Of a stretch of 10,391 nt of DNA, positions 1-5,816 are shown piece after piece. The position numbers and the translations under genes are program-made. The DNA lies in assembly GCA_937973575.1 (NCBI GenBank), contig CALJKH010000007.1, positions 1 to 10,391 on the forward strand, in the 5' to 3' direction. Each line of letters opens with the position of its first letter. Within the stretch, counting starts at the first letter, position 1. The stretch is from an uncultured Solirubrobacterales bacterium. Lineage in GTDB: Bacteria > Actinomycetota > Thermoleophilia > Solirubrobacterales > Solirubrobacteraceae. A model generated the notes under the pieces. It was not told the DNA's origin. It saw only the letters and a list, made by a program, of their open reading frames with translations, and did no database searches.

Positions 1-1379
1 CCGATCTGTCATTCGCTGACATGCTCGGATACTCATCAGCCTTCGGTGGATGGTTGGTTGAGCAGGGCATTAAGCCCGGAGATACGGTGATGATGCTGCT
101 TGGAAGCCGCCCCGAGTGGGTCTTAGCGATGCTTGGAACGTGGCGCATTGGCGCGATAGCACTCCCCTGTCACGCATCCCTTCGCCCCCATGACATTTCA
201 GTCAGGGCCAAGGCTGCGCAGCCCAAACTGGTGATCTGCGATCCGGCGACGAGGGGTGCAGTCGGCGAAGCTCTACCTGCCACTCCTGTCCTCGAGCTAC
301 CGGGTGAGCACATGCTTCCGGGCGAGCCGCTTGAACCGTTCGCCCATGCTCCCGCTCAAGCAGTAGATCTAGCGCCGACAGACCCAGCGATCGTGATCTT
401 CACCTCAGGCACAACCTCAGAACCTGTTGGAGTGGTCCACGGAGTTCGCTGGCTCGAGGGGCAGCATCTTCAAGCGCGCGAATGGTTTGCCGCTCCGGAA
501 GGTGGGCTCGCCTGGTGCACCTCAGCACCAGGCTGGTCAAAGTCATCAAGGAATGTCTTCCTCGCTCCGTGGCTATGTGGTGCAGCAGCGATGACGCACG
601 ACGGAAAATTTGACCCGGTCGAACGGTTCGAAATCCTCAGACGGGAGCGAGTCGCAGCCCTCTGCCAAGCGCCAACTGAGTACAGGGTGATGGCTGCCCG
701 GACCGAGATACCTGAGCTGCCCGACCTTCAGTCGATGGTGGCTGCAGGCGAAGCTCTAGACGCGACAGTGATTGCCAAGTTTGAGGATGCAACTGGGGTG
801 CGTATCCGCGACGGCTATGGGCAGACGGAGACTGGCCACCTGACTGCAGTGCAGCCGGGTGTTGACTGCCCAGCCGGTTCAATGGGCCGACCGCTTCCTG
901 GAATTGATGCGTGGGTAGAAGATGGCGAGCTCGTGGTTGAGGCCTCGACAATCCCAACTCTGTTCATCAGGACTTTGGATGGTGATGAGGCTCCAGTGTC
1001 TGGCCCATGGCACACCGGGGACCTTGTACGCGAGGAGGACGGCTTTCTCTTCTTCGAAGGACGCAACGACGACATCATCAGCAGCGCGGGATACCGAATT
1101 GGACCGTTCGAGGTTGAATCGGCCCTGTCGACGCATCCCGCTGTCGCTGAGTGCGCAGCAGTTGCAGCGCCGGATCCTGAGCGGGGCTCAGTTGTCAGGG
1201 CAGTCGTCGTGCTGAAACCGGACTTCGACGGGACAGACGAACTTGCAGCTGAACTCAAGGAGCATGTGAAGGCCGTTACTGCCCCGTATAAGTACCCGCG
1301 AATCGTTGACTTTGTGGACGCACTCCCGAAAACAACGACTGGAAAAGTGCGCCGATCAGAGCTTCGGGGAGAGGCTTAG
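1..1379 (+). CDS. Acyl-CoA synthetase, AMP-forming (ACSM/acetate-CoA ligase-like), 5' partial
   Basis: Adenylate-forming enzyme that should activate a carboxylic acid with ATP to an acyl-adenylate and then transfer it to CoA in the cytoplasm. The frame is open back to base 3 and already reads DLSFAD before the first ATG (21), the kind of residues that precede the N-terminal helix in this family, so the true start lies left of the window. Numbering from that ATG: the A3 phosphate loop is TSGTTSEPVGV (128-138), A5 is GYGQTETG (265-272), A7 is WHTGD (330-334), A8 is GRNDD (347-351) followed by SAGYRIGPFEVES, and the A10 PKTTTGK motif carries the catalytic lysine K442. WCTSAPGW and the APTEYR stretch favour the medium-chain/acetyl type over long-chain FadD. 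The A3 motif is unusual: the common TSGTTGxPKG has lost both its second Gly and its Lys. The acyl substrate cannot be read from sequence. The next gene starts 2 bp after the stop. Confidence 0.93.
   Translation, partial: DLSFADMLGYSSAFGGWLVEQGIKPGDTVMMLLGSRPEWVLAMLGTWRIGAIALPCHASLRPHDISVRAKAAQPKLVICDPATRGAVGEALPATPVLELPGEHMLPGEPLEPFAHAPAQAVDLAPTDPAIVIFTSGTTSEPVGVVHGVRWLEGQHLQAREWFAAPEGGLAWCTSAPGWSKSSRNVFLAPWLCGAAAMTHDGKFDPVERFEILRRERVAALCQAPTEYRVMAARTEIPELPDLQSMVAAGEALDATVIAKFEDATGVRIRDGYGQTETGHLTAVQPGVDCPAGSMGRPLPGIDAWVEDGELVVEASTIPTLFIRTLDGDEAPVSGPWHTGDLVREEDGFLFFEGRNDDIISSAGYRIGPFEVESALSTHPAVAECAAVAAPDPERGSVVRAVVVLKPDFDGTDELAAELKEHVKAVTAPYKYPRIVDFVDALPKTTTGKVRRSELRGEA
1366..1374 (+). promoter_or_regulatory. 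Shine-Dalgarno site setting a TTG start
   Basis: GGGGAGAGG ends 7 nt before the TTG at 1382. It lies inside the last codons of the acyl-CoA synthetase. This strong, well-spaced purine run is the reason to accept TTG as the start of the membrane protein and suggests the two genes are translated from one mRNA. Confidence 0.7.
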
Positions 1380-1381
1380 AG

Positions 1382-2764
1382 TTGGAGTCAGCCCGCGTTC
1401 CACTGGGCAGCGGGCGGCAGACCCTGTTCGTGGCGACAGCATTGGCGGCTGTGGTGGCTGCGGCTTCTCTGTTGTGGGTTGGTGAGGCCACCTCGCGCGA
1501 CACAAACAACTGGCTGATCTGGGCCCACCAGCTCTCACTCGGTCATTCCCTTGACTTCACCGGCGGAGTCCCATCGTGGAAGCCGCTCCCCGTGCTGGTC
1601 TCGCTTCCCTTCGCACGGATCTCTCCGGCGGCCTCAAACATCTTCTGGCTGTGGCTGGTCCGATTCAGTTGGCTGCTCTGCAGCGTCCTGCTGGCTGCTC
1701 TAACAGTGCCGCGCTTTGGTCGCTTCGCAGGGGCGGTCGCAGCAGCTCTTCCACTCGCGCTTCCCGTCTGGTTTGCCTATGCGCTTATGGGCGACTCCGA
1801 GCCACTGGCGACCGCCCTCGCACTCGGGTCAGCCCTCTGCCTGCGGAGCAGGCGCTTGTGCCCCGCGATCGCTCTCCTAACTGCCGCGGGCCTACTCAGG
1901 CCCGAGCTGTGGCCATTCCTCGCTGTTGCGATCGGCTGGCAGTGGCGAAGTAATAGGAAGGTCGCCTACTTAGCTGCGCTTGCCTCAGCCACCGTTCTGT
2001 TCATCGGCTGGTCACTGGTTCCTGAACTTGCTGGTGGCGGCTGGACGCAAGCCGCGAGCAGGGCATCGACCCGCCTGCTGGTCGGAAACCAGACAGACGG
2101 GTTCTTCTCGCTTCTCCCGTTGCGGGCCTGGCTGCTGGTAGCCATTGGAGCCTTTGGGGTTTGGAAGCGCAGTGACCGGACTCTCTTGGCTGTGGGCCTT
2201 GCGAGCCTTGGGCTTGCACTTGAGGTTGAGGTGATGAGTTGGTTTGGCTTTTCCGGGCTTGACCGTTATGTGATGCCGGGTGTGATCGGGCTCTGCGCAA
2301 TCGGCGGCGCTGGGGCCGGCACATTGGTTGATTTTGCAAAGCCCACTTGGTTGCGTTGGCTTGCCCGAGCTGGAGTAGCGGCACTTCTCGCTGGTCTTAT
2401 CTGGACTGCTGTCCCCCTTGACCGTGACAACGTCAGCCAGCGCCGCGCCGAGGGACTCTCAGCGCAACGCGCAACGGCAGCGTTCAACTCAGCTGGCGGA
2501 CTTAACCGATTTGAGGGGTGCCTGCCACTGGCGACTAATGGATCGTGGTCAGTCATCCTTGGACGGATGCTTGGACTGCCCTTGAGCGATGTCACCAACT
2601 ACAAGTCAGCCCCAGCTGTTGTGTTGCGCCCAACTCAGCTGAAGAGCTACAAGAACGGCCCCGCCATTGACACGCGCGGAATAAGGCCCAAGATCGTCGG
2701 CTACCGGAACCCAGACTGGGCAGTGATTCTCTACCCGGGCTGCGAGGCGCACAGTGCCAGCTGA
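1382..2764 (+). CDS. Polytopic membrane protein, probable GT-C type glycosyltransferase (tandem paralog 1)
   Basis: A 460-aa hydrophobic protein with about 9-10 membrane segments (roughly 14-33, 86-108, 114-135, 158-185, 193-213, 248-262, 294-316, 327-345, plus weaker ones) and a soluble tail of about 115 residues. An acidic residue in the first external loop (D40, followed by WLIW), GDSE at 137-140, RPELW at 173-177 and a DRY motif near 294 are arranged as in GT-C enzymes, which use polyprenyl-phosphate sugars on the outer membrane face. This is inference from layout; no signature names a specific family. SWKPLPVL (65-72) and WLWLVRFS (89-96) are shared with the next gene, as is a pair of cysteines in the tail (C380, C454) that could form an extracytoplasmic disulfide. 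It starts with TTG behind a good Shine-Dalgarno, 2 bp after the acyl-CoA synthetase, and overlaps the next gene by 11 bp. It could instead be a membrane protein of another function. Confidence 0.85.
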   Translation: MESARVPLGSGRQTLFVATALAAVVAAASLLWVGEATSRDTNNWLIWAHQLSLGHSLDFTGGVPSWKPLPVLVSLPFARISPAASNIFWLWLVRFSWLLCSVLLAALTVPRFGRFAGAVAAALPLALPVWFAYALMGDSEPLATALALGSALCLRSRRLCPAIALLTAAGLLRPELWPFLAVAIGWQWRSNRKVAYLAALASATVLFIGWSLVPELAGGGWTQAASRASTRLLVGNQTDGFFSLLPLRAWLLVAIGAFGVWKRSDRTLLAVGLASLGLALEVEVMSWFGFSGLDRYVMPGVIGLCAIGGAGAGTLVDFAKPTWLRWLARAGVAALLAGLIWTAVPLDRDNVSQRRAEGLSAQRATAAFNSAGGLNRFEGCLPLATNGSWSVILGRMLGLPLSDVTNYKSAPAVVLRPTQLKSYKNGPAIDTRGIRPKIVGYRNPDWAVILYPGCEAHSAS

Positions 2765-4169
2765 CTCAAGCCCACTGGGTTTGAGGACAGCGGTCTGGAT
2801 CGCGGTTGGCTGCGCTGCGGCAGCCTCAATAAGCCTCCTGTTCCTGCCAGCGATTACCGCGCCTGACCCGAACGCTTGGCTGACCTGGTCCAAGGCTCTG
2901 CTCGACGGCCACGGGATTGACTTCGGTCACGGCCCGTCATGGAAGCCACTTCCAGTACTCGTGACGCTCCCTCTGGGAATACCGGGCAAAGGCTTCGCTG
3001 CAATGTCATGGCTGTGGCTGGTGCGGTTCTCACTCCTGTGGGTGAGCGGCAGCCTTTACCTACTCGTTCGCCGAGAGGCAGGCTTGCTAGCTGGCCTGGT
3101 GGCTGCAGTGCTGCCATTCACGATTCGCCCTTGGGTGAATGTTGGGATTGCTGGCGAGTCTGAGACTGTCGCCCTTGCGCTCGTCCTAACCGCCGGCTTG
3201 GCTCACTTCGCTGGGCGGCGGACCACAACTGTTCTGCTGCTGGGCCTTGCCGGACTCTCCCGCCCGGAGATTTGGCCCCTTCTTGTCATCTATGCCGTGT
3301 GGCAGTGGCGAGAAGGCGATCGCCGGGTAGTCGGGGAAACAGCTGTCGCGTTCGCAGCTTTCATCCTCTTCTGGGTTGTGGGCCCAAAGCTGATCTCAAT
3401 CGGCTCAGACAGCCCCTTCACCATGGCCGGCGGCCATTCGCTGCACAACTCAAGCTGGCAGACAATCCTCGATAACTCGCTGGGGGTACTCCCGCCGAAG
3501 GCATGGGTCCTAATCCCGATCGGTTTGGTTGGCGCCTGGCTGACAAAGCGGAAGCTGGTTCTTGCCCTCGCTGCGGGCTCAGCCCTCCTCGTCATCGAGA
3601 TCGCACTGCTTTGGGCATTGCACCCCCCGATCACTGCAACTGGCTACACCCCGGTTCTTCGTTACTTCGCAGCTGCAGGCGTCCTAGCCTGTGGCGTCGC
3701 AGGGTTCGGCGCGCAATTCCTGGCAGAGAGCTTTCCAGTGGGGCGCTGGCGAGTCGCGGGCACTGGCCTCGCAGTTGCGCTGGTTGGCTGGAGCCTCTAC
3801 TCCGCAATCCCGGGAACTCGCGACTCCATTAACCGGTCGCGTGACATCGCAGCCTCAACCGATGGTGCGATTGCCGCAATCAAGTCCGCTGGTGGCGTGG
3901 ACAGCCTTCAGCCCTGCTTCCCATTCACTGTCTCCAACTTTTCAGCCATCGCTTGGGACATTGCCCGCAGGCTTGGGGTTCCCCTTCAAGACGCAACAAC
4001 CAGACCTCACACTCCCAGTGTTGCCGTGGACTTCGTCGCTGGGAGCTGGGTACTTGCGAGCGCACCACCCGCCGACGCGCGCGGCCGCCAGATCCTTGGA
4101 AGCGCCAGTGGCTGGCAGGTCGTCTACTACCCGGGCCGTCTCGGCTGTCTAAAGCCCGCTAAGAATTGA
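2754..4169 (+). CDS. Polytopic membrane protein, probable GT-C type glycosyltransferase (tandem paralog 2)
   Basis: A 471-aa paralog of the preceding protein. It has the same order of marks: one N-terminal membrane segment, D38 then WLTW in the first loop, SWKPLPVL (62-69), WLWLVRFS, GESE (134-137), RPEIW (170-174), an RY motif before a late membrane helix, and a soluble C-terminal domain with two cysteines (C388, C465) and a YYPG near the end matching LYPG in the first copy. Nucleotide similarity is patchy, so the duplication is old. The GTG start overlaps the upstream gene by 11 bp and has GAGG at 2744-2747, 6 nt ahead, so translation is probably coupled. The likely role, by analogy with GT-C enzymes, is transfer of a sugar from a lipid carrier at the outer membrane face. 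The substrate is unknown, and the two copies may differ in acceptor or work as a pair. Confidence 0.85.
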   Translation: MPADSSPLGLRTAVWIAVGCAAAASISLLFLPAITAPDPNAWLTWSKALLDGHGIDFGHGPSWKPLPVLVTLPLGIPGKGFAAMSWLWLVRFSLLWVSGSLYLLVRREAGLLAGLVAAVLPFTIRPWVNVGIAGESETVALALVLTAGLAHFAGRRTTTVLLLGLAGLSRPEIWPLLVIYAVWQWREGDRRVVGETAVAFAAFILFWVVGPKLISIGSDSPFTMAGGHSLHNSSWQTILDNSLGVLPPKAWVLIPIGLVGAWLTKRKLVLALAAGSALLVIEIALLWALHPPITATGYTPVLRYFAAAGVLACGVAGFGAQFLAESFPVGRWRVAGTGLAVALVGWSLYSAIPGTRDSINRSRDIAASTDGAIAAIKSAGGVDSLQPCFPFTVSNFSAIAWDIARRLGVPLQDATTRPHTPSVAVDFVAGSWVLASAPPADARGRQILGSASGWQVVYYPGRLGCLKPAKN

Positions 4170-4173
4170 TGCG

Positions 4174-4908
4174 ATGACTAAGCCAATCATCGGGCTCTGC
4201 ACAGCCCTTGAGACAGCCAAGTGGAGCGTGTGGGATCAGCCTGCCGTTCTGCTGCCGTCCAACTATGTAGAGGCAATCCAAGCTGCCGGGGCAACAGCGC
4301 TCCTGCTTCCGCCAGATCCGTCTGTTGTCGACAACCCACATGAGCTTCTAGACCTTGTGGACGGGTTACTTCTGGCCGGCGGAGCTGACATTCACCCGTC
4401 CTTTTATGGGCAGGAGCCAGAACCAGGACTCGAAGCAACTGTTCCCGAGCGGGACGAGTTTGAGATCGCACTCGCAACTGCAGCGATGGATCGCAACCAG
4501 CCAGTCTTAGGAATCTGCCGGGGCTTGCAGATCATCAACGTTGCCCGTGGCGGCACCCTCCACCAGGACATCTTGGAGCGCGTCGGCCACGACGGGCACC
4601 GCGCCTCAATGGGCTCATTCGACGGCGCCGATCACGATGTGGAGCTTGTAGAGGGCTCGCTCGCAGCTACGGCTGTCGGAGCAACTCACTCAACGACAAA
4701 GTCTCACCACCACCAATCGGTTGACAAAGTCGGCGAAGGCCTAGTCGTTTCTGGCCATTTCCCGCAGGACAACACCTGCGAAGCCCTTGAGCTGGTGGCC
4801 AACGACTTCACACTTGGTATCCAGTGGCATGCCGAGGCAACTCCCGGCGACCAGGTCATCACTGCGTTTGTTGAGGCAGCACGCTCTTGGCGTGCCGGAC
4901 GCTCCTAA
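4174..4908 (+). CDS. Peptidase C26 / gamma-glutamyl-gamma-aminobutyrate hydrolase-like protein (PuuD-like)
   Basis: A cytoplasmic class I glutamine-amidotransferase-fold hydrolase of 244 aa, close to the usual 240-255. It begins with PIIGLC (first strand), and DGLLLAGGADIHP forms the oxyanion region. The nucleophile elbow is GICRG with C115, followed by LQIINVARGGTLHQD, which is diagnostic of the family. HHHQSVD and QWHAE supply the rest of the site, giving the predicted triad C115-H219-E221. E. coli PuuD removes the gamma-glutamyl group from gamma-glutamyl-GABA in putrescine breakdown; other members cleave other gamma-glutamyl compounds. No putrescine pathway gene is visible here, so the substrate is open. 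The ATG lies 4 bp after the stop of the membrane protein, without a clear Shine-Dalgarno, which suggests it is the last gene of that operon. Its stop directly abuts the stop of ridA on the other strand. Confidence 0.92.
   Translation: MTKPIIGLCTALETAKWSVWDQPAVLLPSNYVEAIQAAGATALLLPPDPSVVDNPHELLDLVDGLLLAGGADIHPSFYGQEPEPGLEATVPERDEFEIALATAAMDRNQPVLGICRGLQIINVARGGTLHQDILERVGHDGHRASMGSFDGADHDVELVEGSLAATAVGATHSTTKSHHHQSVDKVGEGLVVSGHFPQDNTCEALELVANDFTLGIQWHAEATPGDQVITAFVEAARSWRAGRS
4879..4895. terminator. Possible hairpin terminator in the 3' end of the PuuD-like gene
   Basis: GCACGC, loop TCTTG, GCGTGC make a perfect 6-bp stem just inside the PuuD-like gene, 13 bases before its stop ends. No T-run follows. 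As the neighbours converge with no spacer, a two-sided terminator would have to lie in coding DNA, and this is the only clear stem. It may equally be chance within coding sequence. Confidence 0.25.
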
Positions 4909-5298
4909 CTACAGAGCGAAGATCGCGTCAACTTCAACGAGCCCGCCAAGGGGAAGCTGGGCGACTCCGACTGCCGCCCGTGCCGGTGGCTCATCCCCTG
5001 TGAAGAACTCTGAGTAGATCGCGTTGACTGTTTGAAAGTCAGCCATGTCAGTCAGGTAGACGTTGACCTTGACGGCGTCGTTGAGGCTTGACCCGCCTGC
5101 CTCTGCCACCGCAGCGAGGTTGTTTAGGGCTTGGCGAGCTTGGGCCTCTACGCCGCCCTCAACGAGTCCGCTGCCATCAGGATCGAGCCCAAGCTGCCCC
5201 GATGCATAGAGGAATCCGTTGGCACTGACAGCGTGGCTGTAGGGGCCAACTGCTGGTGGTGCTGCCTCGGCGTTGTGAGCTTTTCTGTCTGTTCCCAT
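4909..5298 (-). CDS. ridA: RidA family reactive enamine/imine deaminase
   Basis: A 129-aa cytoplasmic protein of the RidA/YjgF/YER057c/UK114 family, at the usual length (about 125-130). Family members hydrolyse reactive 2-aminoacrylate and related enamines/imines released by PLP enzymes, yielding keto acids and ammonia, and act as trimers with active sites between subunits. Visible marks are AVGPYSHAV (16-24), ASGQLGLDPDG, the central AL.N..AV.EAGGSS stretch, KVNVYLTDM.DF, and the PPARAAV motif whose R107 corresponds to the carboxylate-binding Arg105 of E. coli RidA; E122 in LVEVDAI matches the conserved Glu120. All catalytic marks are present, so a RidA-type rather than an Arg-lacking Rid subgroup is favoured. 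The ATG has either AGGA 7 nt upstream or, read as a promoter, TAGGAT 6 nt upstream. It is divergent from the 157-aa gene and convergent with the PuuD-like gene, with no gap. Confidence 0.95.
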   Translation of the reverse strand: MGTDRKAHNAEAAPPAVGPYSHAVSANGFLYASGQLGLDPDGSGLVEGGVEAQARQALNNLAAVAEAGGSSLNDAVKVNVYLTDMADFQTVNAIYSEFFTGDEPPARAAVGVAQLPLGGLVEVDAIFAL

Positions 5299-5304
5299 GC
5301 GGGG

Positions 5305-5310
5305 ATCCTA
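5305..5310 (-). promoter_or_regulatory. Candidate -10 element (TAGGAT) for ridA, leaderless geometry
   Basis: On the minus strand TAGGAT (4 of 6 to TATAAT, fits TANNNT) is followed by 6 nt and then the ridA ATG, so transcription would begin at or beside the start codon. A convincing -35 is missing (TTGTGG lies 19 bp upstream). The same bases contain AGGA, so a Shine-Dalgarno is an equally simple reading. Confidence 0.35.
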
Positions 5311-5330
5311 CGCCGCGCAGGCTCTTCAGC

Positions 5331-5336
5331 CACAAT
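5331..5336 (+). promoter_or_regulatory. Candidate -10 element (CACAAT) for the 157-aa gene, leaderless geometry
   Basis: CACAAT (4 of 6 to TATAAT) is followed by CGGTGG and then ATG 5343, the same 6-nt distance as at the promoter upstream of 9607. No good -35 is seen at 16-18 bp. There is no clear Shine-Dalgarno before this ATG, which makes a leaderless start more plausible. Confidence 0.35.
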
Positions 5337-5342
5337 CGGTGG

Positions 5343-5816
5343 ATGGACCTATTTCCTCAACTCGAGGTGAAGTCGCTTCTGGGAGCGGCAGCGTCGTTCC
5401 CAGCCGACCTCCCAGCGCGCAGAACTATTGTCGTAGCTGCCTTCGTTCAGGACCAACAGGCGCTCGTGGACCGTTGGATCAACGCCCTGGTCGCAGAAGG
5501 TGTCCCGGGCACACCTCTGGACGCTGATGACCTCGATGCAGTCGTGATCGAACTTCCAGTACTCCCCTCCCGCTACTCAATGGCCCGCCGCTACATCGAC
5601 GGCGGCATGGCCCGCACTATCGCGGCGCCTGATGTACTCGCGAGGACTTGGACGGCCTACACCAACGTTGACGACTTCCGCAAAGCAACTGGGATCCCCA
5701 CGAAGCGAGTGGAAGCGATGGTCGTAAACCGCGTCGGATCAATCATTGCCCGCGCACATGGCGAGCCCTCCCCACTTGATGTTGACATCCTCGCTCGAGC
5801 AGCCTTGGAGGCCTAA
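5343..5816 (+). CDS. Conserved protein with possible thioredoxin-like fold, no CxxC
   Basis: A 157-aa soluble protein with no signal peptide or membrane segment. I do not recognise a named function. The layout (TIVVAAFVQDQQALVDRW at 28-45, then VVIELPVLPSRYSMARRYIDGGM at 67-89, TWTAYTNVDDFRKATG at 102-117, and VEAMVVNRVGSIIARAHG) resembles an AhpC/TSA- or ATP10-like thioredoxin fold: a strand, a helix, an ELPVL strand, and a strand with a beta-turn reading NRVGSI. No cysteine occurs in the 157 residues, so it cannot be a thiol oxidoreductase. The IDGGMAxxI core recurs, from memory, in actinobacterial hypothetical proteins. The frame stays open back to 5256, but that extension would run over the start of ridA and past the likely promoter, so ATG 5343 is preferred. 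Its TAATG junction with the YyaL-like gene implies coupled translation and a possible shared task. Confidence 0.85.
   Translation: MDLFPQLEVKSLLGAAASFPADLPARRTIVVAAFVQDQQALVDRWINALVAEGVPGTPLDADDLDAVVIELPVLPSRYSMARRYIDGGMARTIAAPDVLARTWTAYTNVDDFRKATGIPTKRVEAMVVNRVGSIIARAHGEPSPLDVDILARAALEA
5807..5811 (+). promoter_or_regulatory. Shine-Dalgarno for the YyaL-like gene
   Basis: GGAGG lies 4 nt before ATG 5816, in the last codons of the 157-aa gene. The spacing is short but usable, and with the TAATG stop-start overlap it fixes the start of the YyaL-like protein. Confidence 0.6.

Noticed and set aside
815..1258. Long minus-strand open frame (147 codons) opposite the acyl-CoA synthetase
   Set aside because: It lies wholly opposite conserved adenylation motifs, has low-complexity Ser/Pro/Arg-rich content and no family match; it is a by-product of GC-rich codon use.
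4161..4173. AAGAAT 7 nt before the PuuD-like ATG as a separate leaderless promoter
   Set aside because: It lies at the end of the upstream gene with no -35, the spacing is 7 rather than 6, and the 4-bp gap is better explained by operon read-through.
5256..5342. 29-codon N-terminal extension of the 157-aa protein
   Set aside because: It would overlap the start of ridA on the other strand and cross the shared promoter gap, and its Cys/Pro/Arg-rich content is unlike the rest of the protein. ATG 5343 fits better.
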